This document shows, one piece after another, positions 31,915 through 40,938 of a stretch of DNA of 64,000 nucleotides; the stretch's first letter is position 1, and each line of letters begins with the position of its first letter. Made by a program: the position numbers and the translations under genes. Below the pieces are notes generated by a model that was not told where the DNA came from, searched no databases, and saw only the letters and a list, made by a program, of their open reading frames with translations. Origin of the DNA: Myxococcales bacterium (GTDB taxonomy: Bacteria > Myxococcota_A > Bradymonadia > UBA7976 > UBA1532); NCBI GenBank assembly GCA_020633435.1, contig JACKDP010000011.1:62001-126000 (forward strand), read 5' to 3'.

Positions 31915-34170
31915 GTGATCCCGTCCCACCGACGCCCTGGCCTGCTGGCCCTGGCCCTGCTGCTGGCCGCGTGCGCCGATCCGTCGCTGCCCGCCCCGCC
32001 CACCGAGGACCACGGCCACGGCCTCGACCTGGACGCGCCCGCCCTCGCCGCGCGCTTCGCCGTCGGGCCCGCGCGCTTCGACGCCGGGCGCACCTTCCGG
32101 CACGCCGGCCTGATGCTCACCGGCCCCGCCGACGGCCTGACCGCCCGCCTCGTGGACGCCACCGGCCACGTCGGCCCCGCTGCCCCCGTCGAGCTCACCT
32201 GGAGCGAGGGCCCCGCCCACGTCGGCCGCGTCCTCGCCCCCGCCGGCGCCACCAGCCTCATCCTGGAGGGCGGCGCCGGCCTGCGCTTCCTGCACCTCGA
32301 GTTCTTCGACGCCCTGCCGCCCGCCCGCCCCCTCGCCCGGGACCTGCCCCGCGCCACCGGCGGCCTCGGCGTCCTGCGCCAGGGCATGGCCCCCCGCGAC
32401 CTCGTCATCCCCCGGGAGGAGTGGGGCGCCCGCAACCCCGACCTCATCTGCAACGACGTCGACAGCCCCTACCGCATCTCCGTCCACCACACCGCCAGCC
32501 CCGACAGCGACGGCGGCGACCCCGCCCGCACCGTCCGCCAGATCCAGGCCTTCCACATCGACAGCCGCGGCTGGTGCGACATCGGCTACCACTTCGTCGT
32601 CAGCCAGAGCGGCCTCGTCTTCGAAGGCCGCCGCGACGAGCGCCGCCCCGCCGCCCACGTCGCCAACCAGAACAGCGGCAACGTCGGCATCTGCTTCATC
32701 GGCAACTACGAGGTGGCCGAGGTGCCCGACGCCCAGTTCGCCGCCGGCGCGGCCATCATGGGCTGGGTCCGCCGCACCTATGGCATCCCCGCCGACCGCG
32801 ACGTCATCCGCGGCCACCAGGAGTGGCCCGGCCAGCAGACCGCCTGCCCCGGTGGCAACCTGCTGCGCCGCCTGGGCGAGCTGATCGCCCTCTCCGACGG
32901 CGGCGACGTCGAGCCGCCCCCGCCGCCCCCGCCGCCCCCGCCCCCCGGGGACGTCGCCATCCACTTCGCGGCCACCTGGACGGACGCCGCCGACTTCCAC
33001 CGCCAGGGCAGCAGCGCCGGGGTGCCCGACGCCTTCGCGGGCGAGCGCCTCGAGGCCGTCTTCGAGCTGGGCAACGAGAGCCCCGGTGCCATCCGCGGCG
33101 TCCGCCTGGGCTACCGCTTCGACCCGGGCCTCACCCCCGTGGGCTACACCATCGAGACAGACTGGCCCGCCCGAGACCGCCAGACCTGGGTCGTCAACGA
33201 CGCCGACGCCGCGCCCGACAACCCGGCCCGCGACGCCCTCGGCCCCGACGGCAGCCTGACGATGTACGCCTTCGGCGCGGGCGAGACGAAGCGCGTCCGC
33301 GTCCAGCTCGCCGTCGACGCCTACGCCGGCCGCTACCGCCCCCAGGCCGCGGGCTTCGTCCGCCACATCGACGACGTGTACGACCAGGCCGACGCCGACG
33401 CCGAGCCCGGCCTCAACGCCACGGGCCAGCGCCTCGCCGAGGCCCTGCCCCTCGACGCCCTCGCCCGCGACCAGTGGCGCTTCCCCGCCCCGGAACCTGC
33501 TGATCTGGAAGGCTTTACCACCTGCGCCCTGCCCCTCACCGGCGACGGCGGCGCCCTCGTCATTCCTGCGGATGGCTGCGCCCTCAGCCCCGCCTGGACG
33601 CAGGTGGACGCCGACCGCTACGACACGCTCGTCCTGCACCTGCTGCGCGCCAGCCCCACCGCCCGCGTCGCCCTCTGGTGGCGGGCCGACGGCGAGGCCT
33701 TCAGCGCCGACCGCGCCCTCACGTTCCAGGTCGACGGCCCCGGCCCCTGGCAGATCCCCCTCGACGCCGCCCCGACGTGGCGCGGCCTCGTCACCGGCCT
33801 GCGCCTCACCCTCGACGGCCCGGCCCTGGCCCTCGACCACCTGCACCCACAGTCCCGCGCCCGCGCCGAGGGCGGCACCATCGACGGCTTCGTCGACGCC
33901 CCCCTCGCCACCCTGCTCACCGACGAGGCGCCCCCCGCCACCCCGGACGGCGGCCCCGGCGTCGACACCGACGCCTACGTCCCGCCCCCCCGCCGGCGCG
34001 ACGCCGGCGTCGGCGACGACGACGCGGCCACCGGCGCCGACGCGGGCGACCCCGCCGCCGACACGAGCGGCGACGACGGTGGGTGCCAGAGCTCGCCCGG
34101 CCACGGCGGCGCCGCGTGGGCCGCCCTCCTCCTGGCCCTGGCCCTCCGACGCCGCCGTCGCCCGGTCTGA
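31915..34170 (+). CDS. PGRP-type N-acetylmuramoyl-L-alanine amidase with lipobox and MYXO-CTERM-like tail
   Basis: The protein is 751 residues from GTG 31915. The N-terminal signal ends in lipobox LLLAAC (Cys at about 21). A strand-rich module precedes the amidase domain at about 165-330. Its zinc ligands are all visible: His191 in ISVHHTAS, His301 in RGHQEWPG and Cys311 in QQTACPGG. A poly-Pro linker (about 341-350) leads to two strand-rich domains. The C-terminus has GC, then AAWAALLLALALRRRRRPV. That hydrophobic helix plus Arg cluster is typical of MYXO-CTERM sorting signals. It probably cleaves peptidoglycan amide bonds at the cell surface, possibly against other bacteria. Confidence 0.88.
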   Translation: MIPSHRRPGLLALALLLAACADPSLPAPPTEDHGHGLDLDAPALAARFAVGPARFDAGRTFRHAGLMLTGPADGLTARLVDATGHVGPAAPVELTWSEGPAHVGRVLAPAGATSLILEGGAGLRFLHLEFFDALPPARPLARDLPRATGGLGVLRQGMAPRDLVIPREEWGARNPDLICNDVDSPYRISVHHTASPDSDGGDPARTVRQIQAFHIDSRGWCDIGYHFVVSQSGLVFEGRRDERRPAAHVANQNSGNVGICFIGNYEVAEVPDAQFAAGAAIMGWVRRTYGIPADRDVIRGHQEWPGQQTACPGGNLLRRLGELIALSDGGDVEPPPPPPPPPPPGDVAIHFAATWTDAADFHRQGSSAGVPDAFAGERLEAVFELGNESPGAIRGVRLGYRFDPGLTPVGYTIETDWPARDRQTWVVNDADAAPDNPARDALGPDGSLTMYAFGAGETKRVRVQLAVDAYAGRYRPQAAGFVRHIDDVYDQADADAEPGLNATGQRLAEALPLDALARDQWRFPAPEPADLEGFTTCALPLTGDGGALVIPADGCALSPAWTQVDADRYDTLVLHLLRASPTARVALWWRADGEAFSADRALTFQVDGPGPWQIPLDAAPTWRGLVTGLRLTLDGPALALDHLHPQSRARAEGGTIDGFVDAPLATLLTDEAPPATPDGGPGVDTDAYVPPPRRRDAGVGDDDAATGADAGDPAADTSGDDGGCQSSPGHGGAAWAALLLALALRRRRRPV

Positions 34171-34246
34171 CCATCCCCGGCTCCGCCTCGACCGCCCGGT
34201 GCGCCGGCCCCGCCGCCGCGCTAAGCTCACGCGCGGAGGCTGCGCC

Positions 34247-35278
34247 TTGATCCACCCACCCGCCGAGCGCTCGGCGCCCCACCCCGATGATCGCTTCGTG
34301 CCCACGGCGGTGCTGCGGGCCGCGTACCTGCGCTACGCCGAAAGCCTGAACCCGTCGGCGCCGCCCTGGGTGACGCTGGAGGCCGAGGGGCTGGAGCTGG
34401 GCATCGTCGATGGCGAGGTGCCGGCCATCGCGCGGGCGGTGTCGTCGCTGCTGACGTTCTCGCTCGAGCAGGCGCGCAACGACCGGGGCGGCCACCTGCC
34501 GACGTCCGTCGTGCGGCGCGTCCAGCGCGACATCATCTCGCCCGCCGGCGTCGCCCACCTCTGGGGCAGCCACGGGCTGCGGTTCGTGCTGTCCCGACCC
34601 GCCGACGCGCGCACCCGGGAGGTGGTGGCGACCATCCTCGTGGGCACCCGGCGGCAGACGATCTTCTTCCTGACGGGGCGCTACAACAACCTGCGGCACG
34701 CCGACATCGAGCAGGTGGTCGACTTCACCCAGCCCGCCGGCACGGACCCGGCCGAGCGCTGGTTCGACCAGTTCGCCTTCCCCGCCATCGCCCGCTTCAA
34801 GCCGCGCAGCTACCACCACATCGCCAACTTCGTGGTGCTGGGTCAGGCCCGCGGCCTGGGCCTGTCGCGGCTGCTGCTGGCCACCATCCGCGACCGGTAC
34901 GCCCGCGACTACCTGCGCCCGCGCGGCCTGCCCATCGTGCACTCCCAGCGGCTCGTGTGCGGGCGGGGCTTCTGGCAGATCGGCGACCCGCCCTGGCTGG
35001 CCCGCATGGAGCGCCTGGGGTTCCGCCTGCGCTGGGGCGCCGAGAGCTTCTTCATCGAGCAGCCGTGGGCGCCCCTGCCGCCCATCTTCGACATGGACGG
35101 CGCCATCACCCACGTGGCCTACAACGCCTCGTTCGGCCTGCCCGACCGCTACCTGGCGGGGCCGCCCCCCGGCGACGATCCCGCCGACCACCTGCTGGCG
35201 CGCGTACCCGAGGTCATCCGCCTGGCGCGGGATCCCCGGGCCAAGCTCCAGTACTTCCAGACGGTGTTCGACTTCTGA
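34247..35278 (+). CDS. uncharacterised protein with GNAT-like acetyltransferase segment
   Basis: The protein is 343 residues from TTG 34247, with GCGGAGGC upstream. No signal peptide is present. The central segment YHHIANFVVLGQARGLGLSRLLLATIRDRYARDYL looks like GNAT motif A (x-G-x-G-x, then a helix). It is followed by LARMERLGFRLRWGAESFFIE, which resembles the end of a GNAT fold. The N-terminal ~150 residues and the C-terminal ~70 match nothing I know. The stop overlaps the next ATG (TGATG), so it is translationally coupled to an oxygenase-like protein. Acyl-transfer to an unknown acceptor is inference. Confidence 0.7.
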   Translation: MIHPPAERSAPHPDDRFVPTAVLRAAYLRYAESLNPSAPPWVTLEAEGLELGIVDGEVPAIARAVSSLLTFSLEQARNDRGGHLPTSVVRRVQRDIISPAGVAHLWGSHGLRFVLSRPADARTREVVATILVGTRRQTIFFLTGRYNNLRHADIEQVVDFTQPAGTDPAERWFDQFAFPAIARFKPRSYHHIANFVVLGQARGLGLSRLLLATIRDRYARDYLRPRGLPIVHSQRLVCGRGFWQIGDPPWLARMERLGFRLRWGAESFFIEQPWAPLPPIFDMDGAITHVAYNASFGLPDRYLAGPPPGDDPADHLLARVPEVIRLARDPRAKLQYFQTVFDF

Positions 35279-36153
35279 TGGAGACCTGGCGACGCACCTC
35301 CCGATCCGTGGATCAGCAGGCCGTGGCGACGTTCACCGGCGAGGGGGCCTACCATGGCTCCACCCGGCCACGGCCCAGCCCACCGCAAGCACCGCCGCCT
35401 GCCGTGCCCGAGATGGCACCCCGGACGCTCGACACGATGGCAGCGGCCGGCCGCACGACCATCGAACGATTTTCCGCAACGTTTCCCAACCTTTGCGACG
35501 TTCTTGGCGTGCTGCCGGCGCCCTCGCAGGCGGCCATCCGGGACGACGGCGTGACTTTCTGCTGGTGCCCCTTCGACGAGGCGCTCGCCGAGGCCGGCCC
35601 GCTCGTCCGGCAAGTCCTCACCGCCATGGGGCCGCACCTGCAACGCCGCAAGCGGTTCGCCTACGTCGACGCCAAGATCCAGCACTTCCAGCCGGGGGAC
35701 GTGCCCGTCGACAGCCACCACTGGCACGTCGACGGCAGCATCGTGGCCCGCGACGCCCGCGCCGAGCGGCTGGGCCACGCGATCCTGCACGACATGCAGG
35801 CCCGCATGGATGGCCAGGTGGCGCCGCCTGTCTGCCTCGCCTACCAGTCATCGGCCCACTGCGCGACGCAGTTCGTGACGGCCCCGCTGACCATCGACCT
35901 GCCCACCCTCATCCCCGACTTCGTCGAGCTCGACGCCCGCGTCCAGGCGGCCGCCCCGCCCGTGATGTCCCAGCCCGCCGCCTCCATCGTGCGGTTCGAC
36001 GGGCTCTCGCTGCACCGGGCGGTGCCGGCGTCATCCGCGGGCTGGCGCCTGTGGGTGCGGGTCTTCGAGACCGACCGCGAGGTCCAGCTCACCGCCCCGC
36101 TCATCGACTGCTACGGCCAGGTGTTCCGGCCGGCGCCCGGCCCGCCGCCGTGA
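35278..36153 (+). CDS. putative Fe(II)/2-oxoglutarate-dependent oxygenase-like protein
   Basis: The protein is 291 residues from ATG 35278, one base inside the upstream stop. The N-terminal 60 residues are Pro/Arg-rich and probably disordered. The core has a possible iron triad: HWHVDGS (His-x-Asp) and SLHRAVPASSAGWRLWVRV, with a distal His plus a downstream Arg that could bind 2-oxoglutarate. This is the cupin-like layout of 2OG oxygenases. The overall sequence is not close to a family I can name, so the call is tentative. The substrate is unknown. Confidence 0.6.
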   Translation: METWRRTSRSVDQQAVATFTGEGAYHGSTRPRPSPPQAPPPAVPEMAPRTLDTMAAAGRTTIERFSATFPNLCDVLGVLPAPSQAAIRDDGVTFCWCPFDEALAEAGPLVRQVLTAMGPHLQRRKRFAYVDAKIQHFQPGDVPVDSHHWHVDGSIVARDARAERLGHAILHDMQARMDGQVAPPVCLAYQSSAHCATQFVTAPLTIDLPTLIPDFVELDARVQAAAPPVMSQPAASIVRFDGLSLHRAVPASSAGWRLWVRVFETDREVQLTAPLIDCYGQVFRPAPGPPP

Positions 36154-36220
36154 GGGCGATCCAGCCGACACACCTGCCCGTACACCTCCCACACACGATC
36201 CATGCACCCGCGAGGCCCAC

Positions 36221-36622
36221 ATGAGCAGCCACCTCGAGACCATCAGCGCGATCTACGCCGCGTTCGGCCGCGGCGACGTCCCCTTCATCCTGTCCTGCCT
36301 CACGGAGGACGTCGCCTGGGACGACCGGGCGCACCACGGCATCCCCCTCATCCAGCCCCGCAAGGGCGCCGCCGAGGTCCCGGCGTTCTTCGGCACGCTG
36401 CAGCAGGCCGAGTTCGAGCAGTTCGAGGTCAAGCAGCTGCTGGCCGGCGGCGCCCGCGTCGTCGCGCTGATCGAGATCAAGCTGCTCTGGAAGCCCACCG
36501 GCCGCCGCTTCGCCGACGATCACGCCATCCACGTCTGGGAGTTCGACGGCCACGGCAAGGTGGCGCGCTTCACCCATGTCGAGGACACCCACGCGATGTG
36601 GCTCGCGACCGTCGCGCCCTGA
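36221..36622 (+). CDS. SnoaL-like / NTF2-fold protein
   Basis: The protein is 133 residues. It has the SnoaL-like pattern, with IYAAFGRGDVPFILSCLTEDVAWD at the N-terminus. KGAAEVPAFFGTLQQAEFEQFEV follows, and later DDHAIHVWEFDGHGKVARFTHVEDT. The fold forms a small cone used by isomerases, hydrolases and many binding proteins, so no reaction can be assigned. It lies 67 bases after the oxygenase-like gene and may be cotranscribed. It is convergent with the WD40-type gene. Confidence 0.85.
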   Translation: MSSHLETISAIYAAFGRGDVPFILSCLTEDVAWDDRAHHGIPLIQPRKGAAEVPAFFGTLQQAEFEQFEVKQLLAGGARVVALIEIKLLWKPTGRRFADDHAIHVWEFDGHGKVARFTHVEDTHAMWLATVAP

Positions 36623-36674
36623 TCGGCCTCGGGGTCGCCGCCCAGCAACCGCTGCCCCGAACACGCTGAATCTC

Positions 36675-39272
36675 TTACGGTTTCCGGTACCCCGGCCGCG
36701 GCAGGCCCCGGCCCTCCGTCGTCCCATCCGCCGTCATGACCTGCCACAGGCCGTCGGCGTAGGCGGTGATCCGGGCGGTGGCCTGCCGGCTGGGCACGTC
36801 CCAGAGCGTGATGGTCCCCGACGCCCCCGCCGTCGCCAGCGTGCGGCCATCGGGGGACAGCGCGACGACGCCGGCGCCGTAGGCCTCGGCGAGCGCGGCG
36901 CCCCGCAGCCTCAACGCCGGGTCGAGGAAGCAGATGGCCTGGCCATCCGTGACGATGACGCCCTCGGCGTGGACGGTGAGGCGGTCGCCCGCGACGGCCG
37001 AGGCCATTGGGCCCAGGGAGCCGCCGGGCGTCCAGCGACGCAGCCCCCCCTCGGTGCCGATGAGCAGGTCGCCGCCCTGCCAGGCCAGGGCCCAGACGTC
37101 GGTGACCTGGACCCGCGGGCCGGCCTTGCGGGCGCTGACGTCGAAGACCTGCACGCGCTCGCGCTCGCGCAGCCAGACGGCCAGCCACCGGCCATCGGGG
37201 CTGAGGGCCAGGCCGTCGACCTCGCCCTCCACGTTGCCGACGACCCCCTCCGGGTGCAGGTCGTGCAGCCGGAACAGGGCCAGCGCTCCCTCACTGGCGC
37301 GCACGCCGCGGTCGGCCGCCGGCGCGAAGGCCTGGCGGGCGCGGAACAGGGCGGGCGGCTCGGCGGGCGTCAGCGTCGGCACGCCGTCGGCGGGCAGCGC
37401 AAAGCCCTGGCCGTTCTCCAGGAAAGCCAGCGTGCTGGCCCCGGTGGCCGTGACCGTGAGCGCGCCCAGGTCGGCGTAGGCGACCTGCCGGGCGAGCGTG
37501 CGCGTCGCCACGTCCCACAGGCGCACGCCGCCCCGGTCGTCCCCCACCACGAGGTGCCGGCCATCCGGGGTGAAAGCCAGGCTCTCGATGGCCTGGCCCG
37601 AGGCCGGCGGCAGCGCGGGGACGCGGCGCCCGTCGGCGGCGCTCCAGCGCGACACGACGCGATCCGGGCCGACCGTCCAGAGGGCGTCGCGCCGCGGGTC
37701 ATAGGCCAGCCCGCCCACGTGCCAGGGCGCGTGGGCCGCCCACTTCACGCCTGATTTCAACGAGATGCGGCGTAGGCTGCCGTCCCACCCCCACGCGAGG
37801 GCGTCGCCGTCGGGCAGGAACAGCCAGGCGTCGGAGGCGGGCTCGTCGAGGGTGCTGACGGGCACGCGGCTCGCCCAGGTCTGCACGGCGATCTGGTGCT
37901 TCTGCCGACCCCAGAGGAGCCCGTCGTGGACCGCGACCGGCCCCGCGACCGGCAGCCGCGCCTTCTTGCTGCCATCGGGCGCGAGCCGCCAGGCCTGCGT
38001 CGGCGCCCCGGCCAGCACGTCGCCGTCGGGCGCGAGCGTGACGGTGAAGTCGTGCTGCTCCGGCTCCTCCAGCAGCGGCGTCACGGGCCCCGCCGGCAGG
38101 GCCAGGCGGTACACACCCCGCGTCGCCCCGATGAAGAGGGCCTTGCCGTCCGCGGAGAGGGCGAGGCCGCTGACGCCGGCGCCCGGGATGGGCCAGCGCC
38201 GCACGACCCCGTCGGGGGGCACGACGACGACGCCGCCCCACTCGGTGCCGCCGTACACCGTCCCGCCCGCGTCGGCCACGATGAGGCGGAAGGCGTCGCG
38301 GCTCGCCTCCACGGCCCGCACCAGGCGACCGGCGCCGACGTCGAAGCTCAGCACCTGCCCGGCCTCGGTGGCGGCGATGAGCAGGTTGCCCCCCAGCACC
38401 AGGCCCCGGCCACCCGACGGCAGCCCCCGCAGAGCCAGGGGCGGCGGCAGCGCCAGCGGATCGAAGCGCACCCCGCCCCCGACGACGAGCGCCAGCGCCG
38501 CCGGCCCCGCCGCGGCGGGCCCCTGCGCGGGCGCGGCCGTCCGGCGGCGGGCCAGGGGCGCGAGGTCGGGCACGCGGAAGTGGTCGTCCCCCGCGACGAC
38601 GCGCGCCTCGCCCGGGATCAGGCTGAGCGCCTGCCCGCGCGTCGCCTCGGCGTGGTGGGCCAGCAATGCGCCGTCCGCCCCGTACGCCCAGAGATCGCCC
38701 CCGTGGGCGAGGATGACGACCACCCCGGAGGGGGCCCATACGGCGTCCACCAGCCCGTTCGGCCCGACCCCGGGCGGCGCCAGGCGGCGCGTGACGCCCA
38801 GCTCTGCGTCCAGCAGCACCACCTCGGCGCGGGCCACCGCCAGGAACCCGGCCCCCGCCCGCGCCAGCCGGCGCACGCCGGGCAGCGGCACCGCCCGCCC
38901 GTCGCGGGGCCGCACGACCGCCTCGGCCGTCGCCAGCAGCCGCTCGCCGCCCCCGGCCCAGACCGCCTCGACCGGCGCCGGCGCCGGCACCGCCGCGAAC
39001 GCCCCGCCCGCCCAGCGCCACAGCGTGCTCCCCTCGCGGGCCTCGCTCAGCACGACGAGCAGCGCGCCGTCGTCCTCGAACGCCACCTCCCGGCAGCCCG
39101 GCTCAGACGCCAGCACCCGCACCGTCGCCCCATCGGGCCGCGCCAGCAGCACCCCCGTCTCGCCGCAGAGCGCCACCGCCTCGCCATCGGGCGACCAGGC
39201 CACGCGGCGGACGCCGTAGTCCTCGGGCGTCGCGGTGAACGGCGGCAACAGGGCGAGCAGGAGGGCGATCAT
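36675..39272 (-). CDS. WD40-type beta-propeller protein, probably exported
   Basis: The protein is 865 residues. A short hydrophobic start (MIALLLALLPPFTA) looks like a signal sequence. At least a dozen blade-like repeats end in motifs such as VRRVAWSPDGEAVALCGETG, GVSGLALSADGKALFIGAT, IESLAFTPDGRHLVVGDDRGGVRLWDVATR and VVALSPDGRTLATAGASGTITLWDVPSR. That suggests two stacked propellers. Such proteins are interaction platforms; no catalytic residues are seen. It is transcribed away from the HsdR-N-like gene side, which ends 76 bases upstream. Confidence 0.87.
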   Translation of the reverse strand: MIALLLALLPPFTATPEDYGVRRVAWSPDGEAVALCGETGVLLARPDGATVRVLASEPGCREVAFEDDGALLVVLSEAREGSTLWRWAGGAFAAVPAPAPVEAVWAGGGERLLATAEAVVRPRDGRAVPLPGVRRLARAGAGFLAVARAEVVLLDAELGVTRRLAPPGVGPNGLVDAVWAPSGVVVILAHGGDLWAYGADGALLAHHAEATRGQALSLIPGEARVVAGDDHFRVPDLAPLARRRTAAPAQGPAAAGPAALALVVGGGVRFDPLALPPPLALRGLPSGGRGLVLGGNLLIAATEAGQVLSFDVGAGRLVRAVEASRDAFRLIVADAGGTVYGGTEWGGVVVVPPDGVVRRWPIPGAGVSGLALSADGKALFIGATRGVYRLALPAGPVTPLLEEPEQHDFTVTLAPDGDVLAGAPTQAWRLAPDGSKKARLPVAGPVAVHDGLLWGRQKHQIAVQTWASRVPVSTLDEPASDAWLFLPDGDALAWGWDGSLRRISLKSGVKWAAHAPWHVGGLAYDPRRDALWTVGPDRVVSRWSAADGRRVPALPPASGQAIESLAFTPDGRHLVVGDDRGGVRLWDVATRTLARQVAYADLGALTVTATGASTLAFLENGQGFALPADGVPTLTPAEPPALFRARQAFAPAADRGVRASEGALALFRLHDLHPEGVVGNVEGEVDGLALSPDGRWLAVWLRERERVQVFDVSARKAGPRVQVTDVWALAWQGGDLLIGTEGGLRRWTPGGSLGPMASAVAGDRLTVHAEGVIVTDGQAICFLDPALRLRGAALAEAYGAGVVALSPDGRTLATAGASGTITLWDVPSRQATARITAYADGLWQVMTADGTTEGRGLPRPGYRKP

Positions 39273-39348
39273 GGCCCGTCATGCCACAGGCCGCAGTCGT
39301 CGGCCATGGGGGCCTTCCAGGGGCCACTCGCGGCCCCGGTCGGGGCCC

Positions 39349-40938
39349 TCAGTCGGCGCCGGTCCGCAGGCCGTCGATCGCGCGGGCATAGCGAAGCAAG
39401 CGGACCAGGATGGGGTACGCATCCGACCACTCGATGAGTCGGTCAGTGGGCAGGCGCCCAAGCCGGATGTGGCCATCTACGACCAGATCGGGTGCACCGC
39501 CAGCAACCTGCGCCAGGACGTCAGCGCGCTTGAACGAGCCTCCACCTCCCCGCGAGAGGCTACCGCTGTGCGTCAGGAGCGCCCCCTCAGCATCGAACGC
39601 CACGGCCTTCTGCAGGTTGAGCTGCACCGCATGGTGCCGGCGTCCACTCTCCGGGTGGTGGATCCCCAACGCGAGCATCGTGTAGGGCTCCGATCCGGAA
39701 GAGCTGTAGGTGATCCAGGTTCGATAGAAGACGAGGGCCTTGCCGTCCTCCTCATGCCGCAGGATCAGGGCGCGATAGGGTCCCGAGTAAGCGTGAGAGG
39801 TGTTGCCGGCGTTCCCGAAGGACGTCTGGACGAGGCCGCGATCCTGGTCGCAGCGCCACCCATCGGCAGACATCCCCTCGGGCCCGTCCGTCGTGTCGAA
39901 GAACAGGGATGAGAGATTGATCAGGAAGTCATCCGGCCCATGGATCGCATCCGCTTCATGCAGCCTCATCCCGAAGAACACATCGTCAATCTCACCAAAC
40001 TCCGGTCGCTCGATGGAGGCGGTCGGAGAGACGAGGTCGGCAGGCTGCACCCGCCCCAGCAGCATGGCGAGGTTCGGGAAGCAGGTGACGGCCGTCCACC
40101 CATCCTGCGAGCGGTGCCAGGTCTTGATGACCCGGCCATCGGTCACGCCATAGACCTGTGCATCCAGCTTCGCCGCGTAGCGCTCGGCCTGGGCCTGAAC
40201 GTCATCATCCAGTGGTACCTCGGGCGCCTTGCACTCGATGACCGCGAGATACCGGGAACCGGACCCATCGGGCTGCGGGACGTGGACGACGATGTCGGCT
40301 CGATCCTGGTCTCGCGGCAGACGATGCTCGGAGTCCAGCAAGTGAATCGGGAAGCCCAGGTGCTGGACGAGATGCTGCAAGACACACTGCCGAACTCGCT
40401 CCTCGGGCTTGTCCAGCACCGGGCAGCCGCGCGCGAGGTCGATGAAGCACGCCTTGCCATCCAGGGTGTGGACGGCTCCGGGATCAGTCACGGCGATGAC
40501 GCGGCCCGCTTCGCCCGAGTCGGCCCCCGAGAGCCTTGCCACCATGCCGTGCAGCGTGGCCAGCTGCGCCTGCATGGCCTGCTGACTACGGTAGAGCTCA
40601 TAGAGGCGAGGAACGAAGTCCATGCGCTCTTCCTGAGAGCCCGACTCAGTGCCGATTTCTGAGTCTCCCTCGTCGATGTCGACCTCGTCGGCGTCCTCCA
40701 GGGGTCCGTCCTCGACGTCGGCATCAACACCGTGCTGCTCGAGCAGACTGGCCAGCGACGCCCGACTCATGTTGGCTCTGCCCAGGTTGCTCAGTCCGGC
40801 CCACCAGACTCCATCACTCTCCTGAAAACCAAGCCTCTCCAGCTTGCTTCGCAGGCCCCTGGATGGCTGGGAGTCACCCGCAAGCTCCACAAACGGCGTC
40901 TCCGCCTGCACATATCGATAGAACAGCGATCTCGCCAC
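39349..40938 (-). CDS. stand-alone protein with HsdR N-terminal (PD-(D/E)xK) nuclease-like domain
   Basis: The protein is 529 residues. The start is placed at GTG 40938 because GCGGAGG lies 5 bases upstream (VARSLFYRYVQ); the frame stays open to 41244. An acidic linker at about 65-105 leads to the type I restriction R-subunit N-domain at about 165-290. RLPRDQDRADIVVHV and YLAVIECKA give the D...E-x-K nuclease pattern, followed by QAERYAAKLDAQVYGVTDGRVIK. There is no helicase motor or modification gene nearby. The C-terminal 240 residues are unfamiliar. Base composition is visibly poorer in GC than its neighbours, suggesting acquisition by transfer. Confidence 0.75.
   Translation of the reverse strand: MARSLFYRYVQAETPFVELAGDSQPSRGLRSKLERLGFQESDGVWWAGLSNLGRANMSRASLASLLEQHGVDADVEDGPLEDADEVDIDEGDSEIGTESGSQEERMDFVPRLYELYRSQQAMQAQLATLHGMVARLSGADSGEAGRVIAVTDPGAVHTLDGKACFIDLARGCPVLDKPEERVRQCVLQHLVQHLGFPIHLLDSEHRLPRDQDRADIVVHVPQPDGSGSRYLAVIECKAPEVPLDDDVQAQAERYAAKLDAQVYGVTDGRVIKTWHRSQDGWTAVTCFPNLAMLLGRVQPADLVSPTASIERPEFGEIDDVFFGMRLHEADAIHGPDDFLINLSSLFFDTTDGPEGMSADGWRCDQDRGLVQTSFGNAGNTSHAYSGPYRALILRHEEDGKALVFYRTWITYSSSGSEPYTMLALGIHHPESGRRHHAVQLNLQKAVAFDAEGALLTHSGSLSRGGGGSFKRADVLAQVAGGAPDLVVDGHIRLGRLPTDRLIEWSDAYPILVRLLRYARAIDGLRTGAD

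Noticed and set aside
31876..34305. Minus-strand open frame of about 800 codons opposite the amidase
   Set aside because: It has Gly/Ala/Val/Asp shadow composition with no domain, while the plus strand carries a complete amidase with signal and tail.
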